From assembly GCA_963920525.1 (NCBI GenBank), contig OY986438.1:124998920-125062919 (forward strand): a DNA stretch of 64,000 bases, in the 5' to 3' direction. Shown here piece after piece: positions 56,131-64,000 of the stretch (positions within the stretch are counted from its first letter, which is position 1; each line of letters opens with the position of its first letter). The position numbers and the translations under genes are program-made. Under the pieces are notes generated by a model, which searched no databases, had not been told where the DNA came from, and was given only the letters and a program-made list of their open reading frames with translations. The stretch is from Dichetophora obliterata. Taxonomy: Eukaryota; Arthropoda; Insecta; Diptera; Sciomyzidae.

Positions 56131-56170
56131 TTTGTGAGCATTTATATTACTCAAATAAATATAGACAATA

Positions 56171-57112
56171 CTAGCTGATTTACCCGGAGTTAATCGAGAA
56201 GTTATATCCTTACCCCAAATTTTTGACCTTTTTTGACATCGCCAAGCAAACTAAGGTCCTCAGATTCATCAAACACCTTAAATGTTTAAGGTAAATAATC
56301 TGCCATGCAAGAATTTTCAAAGTTATATTATTTGAATTTGGTAATTGCATAACTTTGTAGTAATTAACATTCTTGGTTTGGATGTCTTGTATTAGAAAAA
56401 TTTCATTTTCTATAAGAACATAGAAGTTGCTTAAAATTTCCATGAAATTAACACAAAAAATACTTTCGTACCTGAAACACACAAAAACTTTTAAGTATTA
56501 ATTTTATTTTTTTGGTGAAATAGAAAAAAAAATCAATCAAAAAATAAAAAGTTGGCATTAAAAGTAAATAACTCGGTCAGGTTACAAAGGATTGCATTCA
56601 ATTTTTTTTTTTTTTTAAAATGTTGATTAATTGTCCGTTCAATCGTGTTTCAATCTATTATTTCATTCGTTTTTCTTCTTAAAAAATGGCTTTTTTAATG
56701 TTCTTTCATATGGTATGCATAAATGTAGGGTTAATTTAAAGTTTCTATCGTAAAATTTAAAAACTTCTTATACAATCGAAAAATCAAGCCCATCTATCAT
56801 ACAAATTTAAGATTTTTTTTTTTGTTTATTTTTATTCATTTTGTATTTTTGTAATTTTGTTTTCATAAAAAGTAATGGTGTAGTAAAAGAATTATGACAA
56901 TTTCTTAATTCGTTTTTGAGTTATGCTCTCAAATACCAATTTAAACACTACCACAGCAACAACAACGCTACCTACCGGGTCAAACTTTAGACCTAAATCA
57001 TCTATAGACCTAGCCGCACACACACACACACAACATTTTATCAAAATCAATCCAGCCGTTTAGGTTGAGTTCTGTTACAAAGCCTTGTACAGAAGAATTT
57101 TATATATAAACA
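56171..57112 (+). repeat. CTAGCTG-type dispersed repeat, copy 3
   Basis: Starts ACTAGCTGATTTACCCGGAG and ends with ATCAATCCAGCCGTTTAGG, a GTTCTGTTACAAA phrase and TTTTATATATAAA. This is the same start and end logic as the copies at 39970 and 41070, but the interior differs widely. It interrupts the jockey-like element between endonuclease and reverse transcriptase. Confidence 0.6.
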
Positions 57113-57789
57113 TATGAGAAAATTTAATTTTCTTGATACATTTTTATCTATAGGTACTACTACATAAAAGTCTTTGTGACACGCACGGATGTTCCGCAAT
57201 CACACGAGATAATACCAAAATTTAGTAATTTAGTTCGCATGGCTACTTTAGGCAGCTGTACCAAAAATGGGCGTGGTATCACTGTGTTTACGCTCCTTCT
57301 TCAGGGGATAAGCGTGGAGAAAAGTGTGCCAGGTATAAACTAAATTAAGCTGAAATTTTGGCAGGCGATTTGTTTCGAGTACGAGATTTTTTAGGAAGAA
57401 AAAAATTGCCACACCCACTTTACAGCCTACAAAACAATAAAAATGCTCTACAAATCTTTTACAAAACATCATAAAACTACTAAACCGCTCATTTGATTAG
57501 AGTGAAAAATTTTATATAGGGGTTTTCAGACACGATAAATCATTTAGCGCTTTCTATTTTGAACTATGTATCTTTAACACCAGATTGCACTGTAGTACAA
57601 ATATCAACTTAATACAAATCTAAACGGCCCGACAGATTTCGCTCAAACTTAGTACACGTATTGTATCTAGTATGTATTAGATTTTGATCATGCCCCTTCC
57701 ACCCTTTTTCAATTAACGTTTATTTTTTAATTTAAATACGTTTACTGTAATAAATTTTATCCAACCTAATTTTTCCAAATTTCTATTAT
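57113..57789. other. Repeat-like stretch, class unknown
   Basis: Contains GGGCGTGG and CCACACCCACTT phrases like those of the CTAGCTG-type repeats, so it is probably another diverged or partial copy. No coding sequence. Confidence 0.4.
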
Positions 57790-58330
57790 TTTGACACCAA
57801 AATCATCAAAATTGCAGAAATTTTTGGTAAAATTACTTTTTCATAAAACTTAGGTAACTATGAAACAAGAATGAGAAAAAAACGAAATGAAAATCAATGT
57901 TTCTAATTTCGATGTAAATATCTCTGCTGTTTTTAAACATATTTCAATAAAAATATTTTTTTTTTTTTATTATTATTCTAATAAAAAAACTTCACAAAAA
58001 CACTGTCAACTCAACTATTAGGTCAGTATTTATATTTTTCATACTTCTTTCTTAAAATTTCCAAAATATGGACTTTTTATTCAAAATATAATTCAAAAGT
58101 TGTTTTGTTGTAAAAATAAAATCAAGTCAAAATTCCATTTCCTGACTACTTTTCATACGTAAAACTGTTTGTACCATTTTTGTCACCAAAACAAAAAGGG
58201 TAGCCCTATGTTTTTTTCAGCCGAACTATTTTTCTCCAAGAATTTTTTTATATTTTTACAAAAAAGTCAAGTCTCAAAAATAATTTATGTGAAAAAATTA
58301 CACCAATATCTCTTTCCAATTAAAAGTAAT
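57790..58330 (+). repeat. Dispersed repeat, copy 2 (partner at 5880-6430)
   Basis: Matches 5880-6430 collinearly with many differences. Shared points include CTCTGCTGTTTTTAAACATA, AAAAGTTGTTTTGTTG with AAAATAAAAT after it, CTGACTACTTTTCATA and AAGTCTC...TAATTTATGTG. Non-coding. Confidence 0.6.
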
Positions 58331-58361
58331 GGATAAAATTTCTATAATTTTCTTATGTGGC

Positions 58362-58450
58362 CTCGGAATTAGCATTCGATATCAATTTGCACATCCAATT
58401 TCACTGATAACCTTTGATGGGCGTTGGACAAGGGACGTAGCAGCAACGCA
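58362..58450 (+). repeat. Single partial unit of the 142-bp satellite
   Basis: CCTCGGAATTAGCATTCGAT, then CAATTTGCACATCCAATTTC, CACTGATAACCTTTGATGGG and CGTTGGACAAGGGACG follow the satellite unit found at 28.9-29.5 kb closely, followed by AGCAACGC. This end also appears in the partial unit at 30347, which suggests both derive from the same longer element. Confidence 0.8.
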
Positions 58451-58629
58451 CCAGGTTTCAGCTAGCACAATACAAAATCAAATCCATAAACTTTTTGGAG
58501 CTTTGTTCATTCGAAGAAAAAAGTTCAAATATACCTAGGAGTATCTTTTTGAAAGATAAAGGTTAAAAAAATGCTCTCGAAAGCGCTAATCTTTTTGCTG
58601 ACTTCTGTCTGAAGTAAAATTTTGAGAAA

Positions 58630-59690
58630 GCAACTATTTTTTTGATGATGAATTTGAAGAAATTAGCTCATCGCTTGATTTGGGTTCTTTATATGTATCT
58701 GAAAAATACGTACAAAACGGTATCTTAAAACTAAAAATTACAACTAAGCCTGATGGGGATGGTTTATCGAGTATTATGTTGAAAAATTGCTGTAGATCAG
58801 TAACAAAACCCTTTGAACTAATTTTCAATACATGTCTATCCACTAGTTTATTTATTGATGATTGGAAAGTGTAATTTATTTCACTGACAAACAAATCCGG
58901 AAATAAAAACAACATCAAAAATTTTAGACTAATATCAAAATTAACCGCTGTATCAAAACTTTTTGATTCTAAAAGTAAAGAAAAAAATATACTTTTATGT
59001 AAAATGCATAATATATCTTTCCCAACACGGTTTTGTATCAGGTCGATCAACTGTAGCAAACCAAATTTTTTTTCAAAAATTGATTTTCTGCTTTTGAATA
59101 GGGATATCAAGTTGATTTCATCTAAACAGATTTTTCAAAAGCTTTTGACAAAGTTTTGCATTATAATTTATTTAAAAAAAAATATCTAAGCTAAGTTTTC
59201 AAACTAGCTTACTTCAATATCTCCGATCATATGTGAGGAAAAGGATAAGTCATGTTTGCATTGAAAATCAAATTTTCGTTTGTTGCCTCTTCTGGTGTTT
59301 CTCAGGGAAGAATTTTAGGTCCACTATTTTTTCCAGTCCAGTGTCTTTTATATGCTGATGATTTAACATTTTTTCTAAAAATTTATACTTTGTCTGATGC
59401 CTCGTTATTGCAATTTGACTTAAATAATATTTTCGCTTGGAGTTATACAAATAATCACTTTCTTAACACCAAAAATGTTTGTTTTCTACCTATACTAAGT
59501 CATTGGTACTCTTAAAAATATATTATCATTTGAATAATGTTCTATTTGTAAACGAAATTAAAGATCTTGAGGTTTTTTATACTCTAAATTTACTTTCTAA
59601 TACCATCTTAAATATATTATTCCTAAAGCGTATTCACGTTAGTTCGCTATACTTTTATATAGATGCTGTATGCTAGATAATGTTATATAG
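58630..59690 (+). pseudogene. Reverse transcriptase of the jockey-like retrotransposon begun at 55.3 kb
   Basis: The plus-strand frames read TTKPDGDGLSSIMLKNCC near 58740-58795 (RT entry, usually KSxGPDGIPxxxLK). IKNFRLISKLTAVSKLFDS follows near 58915, then a degraded SGRSTVANQIFFSKI-type region, and SSKQIFQKLLTKF near 59115 (DFSKAFDKV lost by frameshift). FVASSGVSQGRILGPLFFPV lies near 59280, and the catalytic LLYADDLTFF is intact near 59345-59375. NNVLFVNEIKDLEVFY near 59535 is the thumb. The C-terminal end is missing, so the element stops near 59690. Frameshifts make it inactive. Confidence 0.87.
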
Positions 59691-60081
59691 ATTTTGCGAA
59701 TTAGAAAGAATCGTTAAAGCATTCTCTAAATAATTATTATTAAAATTTATTTAATTAATTTCCATCGCATTTGAAATTTAAATTTAATTTTCTCTTAAAT
59801 TTTTCTAGAAATTAAAAAGATAGTATTTGTTTTAAATTTGTATGAACTTTTATGTATGAAAATCATGTATAAATGTCACTAACTTTAGTCAATAAAAAAA
59901 TTTGATTTTTATTTTGATTTGGTTTTTGAATTGAAACATTTGAGTTAAGATTTTTACTTATATTATATTTGGTTTATCTTGTGTTTATTCTAATGTTTAA
60001 GTTTGCTTTTTTGCATTGATTTGTAATTTTAATTTTAATTTTTTGAGATTAGATTTATGTTTGAATATGATTTTAAGGTGG
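59691..60081. other. AT-rich stretch without gene
   Basis: Long alternation of TTTAATTT-type sequence; nothing recognised. Confidence 0.45.
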
Positions 60082-60713
60082 TAGTCCAGTGTGACGGATT
60101 CCAAAAATTAACTTTTTTTTACATTTTTCGCAATAAAAATATCTTAGAAATATACTCTAAAAGCTTTTGAACGAATTTCTTTTTTTAAAGTTACAGCCAA
60201 AAGAAGAGAGCTCGTAGCAGTGTGCATAAAAGTGCCGTGAAACTTCAAACACATTTTTCTCGACACTACGTTTTCGAAACTGCGGGGAAGAACTGACTAA
60301 AATCTGTTCAACCGATTTATATAATTTAACATGTTATTTAAGACATATGTAGCTATGTCCGGAACTTTTATAACAACTAATTTTTTAATAATAAGTCCAT
60401 TTTTTAAACAAATAAAAAACAAAGTGTTATTTTAACAACTTTTTTTTCAGAACGATATTCTCTTTGAAATTTTTATTTCAAATGACTTCAAATGACTGGG
60501 TGCTTACCCAGATCAACTCACTTTTTTTTCTAGGATTCTACTTTGATATAAATAATAATAAACGATTTAAGAAAATTAAATGAAAAGAATTTGTTTGTAC
60601 ACTTTAAGATACCGATAAAAACATGTTACAATTTTAAAAATATCGCATTTTATTTTCTTATTTAACAAAATTTATGAAAAAATATTAAAATTTCGATCGT
60701 AACACTGGGCTAG
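60082..60713. mobile_element. MITE with TAGYCCAGTGTKACG ends
   Basis: TAGTCCAGTGTGACG at 60082 is mirrored by CGTAACACTGGGCTA ending at 60713. If TA is the duplicated target, the inverted end is GYCCAGTGTKACG. The interior contains GAAGAACTGACTAAAATCTG and GTTCAACCGATTTATAT and no coding frame. Confidence 0.6.
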
Positions 60714-61436
60714 TTAGTACCTTAATTTTTGTGTTGAGTTTCTTTTCCCATTTTAATCTTGATTTTGATTTCTGAATTTAAAATTTTTTTTATGAGTATG
60801 TGTGCGAGACTATTTTTGCTAAAAATAGTATCGTAAATTATGCATCTCTACTGGTTTTAAGCATACAGCTCTGTTGCTAAGCTTCCACCAACATTAAAAA
60901 ACTAATATGACATTGAACCATAGAAAAAACCAAAACCTTACCACAATAAAATTTAATATCTCCCTAACAACAACGTATTCCTTAATTTAGACAACTACCG
61001 ACTAGATTGAGAGAGTGTAACTAATTTAATTTGAAAACTCGAGCTGAAGTGCTGATAACTTCTAGCATAAAACAGCCCCAACCAAGCAAGCCAAGTGAAG
61101 CTCCCCAAAGGCACTGATGTGGCAACTTAACCCTTCCGAGCCCACCCCTCCTCTTACGACAACACAACACAATCGTACAATCATAAGTAGCAGGACGAAC
61201 GAACACGTTGCTGGGCAGGCAAATATTTATTGCCAGTCTGCCAGCCAAACGCTAGAGCTGCAAATGAGTTGAGTTCGTTTTTGCCAGTTTTAGTTATGTT
61301 GCAATTTTCCAAAGTACCCGAGGGAAAGCTACTATGCAACCATTTAAATAAAAAATAAAGATTTCGAAAAAAAGTTGTATTTATACTAGATAAAAATTGT
61401 GGTAATGTGGCTAGGCAGACAGAACCAACAAACGGA

Positions 61437-61454
61437 CGAACGAACGAACGAACG
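61437..61454. repeat. (CGAA)n microsatellite
   Basis: Four and a half CGAA units. Confidence 0.85.
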
Positions 61455-62585
61455 CAGAGACACTGGCTGAGAATTTATTTTATTGCTATTATTTGTATTT
61501 GTGTGAGTGACTCTGAGTATCTGGTATTTATTTAACATTAATGTGTATGAATGAATGTTCTGTGAACGCCAGCCAACAGCAATGACAACAAAAACGCCAC
61601 CGCCAACTACAGCAAAAACAGCACGTCATCTTGACATGAGGCAGACGACGCACAGTGAATCGATTAGTTCAAGTAAGACGATAAAAACTTTTTTGATAAT
61701 GTTAGTGTACAAAAAATTCAGGTAAACAATTTTGTTCAGAATTTTTATCAAATGGGTGAAGTATCTTCCTTAAAAATCTAATATATTTTCGGCTATAATG
61801 GTTTAAAATGTAAAGCGATGCTTACCAAATTTTTTCAAAGTTGTCATTTTTTATTCGATAAGTTGAACAGGTTTTTTAGTTTAAGCGAGATATCCTGCAC
61901 ACCGTTTGTTTTTACAGCATCATTTACTCTATTAATGTTAATTTTAATACTTATGTAAAACAATAAAGAAATATTTACTCAAATATCTCTCAAAAATGGC
62001 GTGGCACCTCCCATAAAAGTCGGCTTTACGCTGCAGCATTCCTATGTTATCTTGGGAGCATTGAATACTTCGACAATAGTGTGCAGACTTTTGAGTTAAT
62101 TAAAACTAATATAACCCTATGCAAATGAAGTGTTAGTAGACAGACACCACAAAATCGAAAATTTTTTATTGAGTCGTTTGGTGATGATTTATGTCACATC
62201 AATAAATGTTGTTTAACTTTATATGTCTTTATAATTTTATTTACTAGTAATTTTAAACTATAAAACACACTCTTAAATTTTAAATAAAGTTGTTAAAAGT
62301 AGGAATATAAAACGAATTCGGGAAATACAAGCTGTCAAAATGGTGTCTGGTGTGCTACCACGTCAGTAGAATAGTGAAAATTAGGACACATCAGTTGCAG
62401 AGGTATAAATTATAGGGCTCAACATCAGAATAGATTGGTCAGGTAGGCCTGCTTTTTTACATTTATATTAATTTATTTATACATACTCAGATAAATCCTC
62501 ATGTCTTAAAATTACCGATAGTTCGTCGTCATTTTTCTTAATACTAATTTTGTCGGTAATACTAAATGTCGGCCATAGCTGTCGC

Positions 62586-62640
62586 GGCCGTAGCCTACTG
62601 CCCTTAGCAAGGAACCGCGGTAGCCCACGGAAGGAAGAAG
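62586..62640 (+). repeat. SINE family A, fragment of the tRNA-like head
   Basis: GCGGCCGTAGCCTACTGCCC, then TTAGCAAGGAACCGCGGTAGC, matches the head of the family A SINEs with a gap of several bases after the A box. The B box and the body are missing or diverged. Confidence 0.6.
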
Positions 62641-64000
62641 CGGGTTTTGGGGTATAAAATCGAATGTTTAAAATAAATTAATTAAAACAAGGACAAATCG
62701 AAAAGATTTTTAAATTTTTTTTTTTAAAAACGTTCTAGTGTTAAAAAATATTTGTTTCGTAACTTTAAAAAAAAAATTATAGCAGTGAGAGGACTGCCGA
62801 CCGAAGCGAAAACATATATGTAAAATATTAGTATTCCCTGGAAGACTTTGTCCTGCCACGGACCGCCTTACTGCTATATACGAATTTTCATGCTAATCGG
62901 AAAAAAAATTTTATATTTTCACCCCCTCAACCTTTGATTATTTCATTCAAAATATTTTTTATTCAGATAGCATTTTTATTTTATAATTACACCAAACTAT
63001 ATTATAAATGGGGAAAATGTGGAATTAAAGGACAGGAACAACTAAGGGCTGGAAATGCTTGCCGAGGTTAAGGCATAACACTAGCCTCCGTTAAAAGCAA
63101 TTTAAAATTGTCTTTCACGGTAGTTTCGCATAATCAATAATTCACGTATAGTTCCCAAAAATTTCTCTAAATAAATCTATCCCTTTCCTTTTAGGTCAAA
63201 GACCAAACCTTTTTTGTATAAGGTGCACGCCTTAGTTCTTTGATCTTGAAAAAAAAATTTGAATTTTGTTGATATAAAAATACAATACAGGGAGCACTAT
63301 TGAATGAAAAATAATCCTCAAAAAGGATATTTAATTTTTTTCTTTCAATGTATATGTAGAGCTGTAGCTAAAAAAAAATAAATTTACTTTTTTTATAAAT
63401 GATATTTTGTTTGATGGGTCTTGAAGGCTCTTTTAATGCCTGCATTTGAGATCTTGCTGCAAGGAAAAAAGAAAACATAACAAGCAAAGTGCAGTTTATT
63501 TTCTGCCCCCGATTCGGTTTATCCGTACATCCGGTTCATCATTAACGCACATTATTTTCATCTTTTATCACTTTATTATATTTTAAATTATAGGTTTTAA
63601 TACAAAAAACAATGTAAAACCTAAACAAAAATATAAATTAAACTTATTTTAATTTATTATTTATATACACACTTAAAATACATAATAGTACACACATACA
63701 TAAAATTTGTATTTACATACATTTCATTGAATTTCATTTACATTATTATCACTGCTTGCGTCCATTAATCATTGTATTATATTTTTAAAAAGGATACTTG
63801 CTATAGGCTTATGGTAGCTAAAATAAGAAACAAAAAATTTTGGACGATGCAGTCTCACTCATGATAAAATTATTATTAGGTAGCCTTGACGACTACTTAT
63901 TTTCTCACGAGCTGCAATTTCAAACAAAAGAAAACAATATAAAGTGCGTGTGTCACACATATTGGCAGCTTTCAGCGGGGTCAATATATTGTTGATAATA

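Larger units (their letters stand above)
60714..64000. other. Mostly unrecognised sequence to the end of the window
   Basis: The part at about 61000-61700 is less AT-rich and has CAACAA/CCGCC-rich patches like fly intergenic or regulatory DNA, with a (CGAA)n run at 61437. A satellite-like phrase, GTGGCACCTCCCATAAAAG, occurs near 62000, and a SINE fragment near 62588. A minus-strand 75-codon frame at 61021-61248 has no family motif. No gene is supported. Confidence 0.45.

Overview
The window is AT-rich, repeat-laden nuclear DNA from an insect, most likely a fly (Diptera). The basis is the mixture of mobile elements: Tc1, a mariner of the D,D41D (rosa-like) type, pogo-like, hAT and piggyBac DNA transposons, I-clade and jockey-like non-LTR retrotransposons, tRNA-derived SINEs, and long foldback elements. 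I found no convincing single-copy host gene, no rRNA and no functional tRNA. Nearly everything recognisable is a decayed or nonautonomous mobile element, and many are nested in one another. Several stretches (about 19.9-22.3 kb, 30.4-32.3 kb, 33.2-34.5 kb, 61-62 kb) look like ordinary unique intergenic or intronic sequence with microsatellites.

Layout. 0.66-3.9 kb: a non-LTR retrotransposon (+) with a poly(A) tail, split by a 1.4 kb inverted-repeat element that itself holds a 1.1 kb inverted-repeat element. 5.0-5.3 kb: an RNase H fragment (-). 6.8-10.0 kb: three DNA transposons almost end to end (a MITE, a Tc1-like element with paired direct repeats in each end, and a pogo-like element full of short repeats). 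11.0-13.9 kb: a SINE-like repeat, a nearly intact D,D41D mariner with one nonsense codon, and a foldback element starting on the next base, with another MITE inside it. 14.4-18.3 kb: elements built from a recurring palindrome, and an element with a decayed BED-like finger. 19.6 kb: a SINE. 22.4-24.0 kb: a minisatellite and a MITE with internal tandem repeats. 24.6-26.3 kb: a jockey-like element (-).

28.9-30.4 kb: a 142-bp satellite array followed by a 0.7 kb foldback. 32.3-33.2 kb: an element of T-rich short repeats. 34.6-36.0 kb: a 1.4 kb foldback. 37.3-42.6 kb: pieces of a jockey-like element (-), interrupted by dispersed CTAGCTG-type repeats and a SINE and followed by the C-terminal stub of another non-LTR element. 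44.2-45.6 kb: a hAT element with an 8-bp target duplication. 46.7-53.8 kb: a piggyBac relic whose 3' region is present twice, as direct repeats of about 229 bp flanking a full-length-sized (5.5 kb) I-like element. A hAT-type MITE sits at the left junction. 55.3-59.7 kb: another jockey-like element (+), split by dispersed repeats. 60.1-60.7 kb: a further MITE. 62.6 kb: a SINE fragment.

The most interesting structures are the giant duplication around the I-like insertion, the two large foldbacks (a transcript through either would form long hairpin RNA), the 142-bp satellite with scattered single copies, and the dense nesting. All identifications rest on reading motifs and translations by eye; no database search was run.
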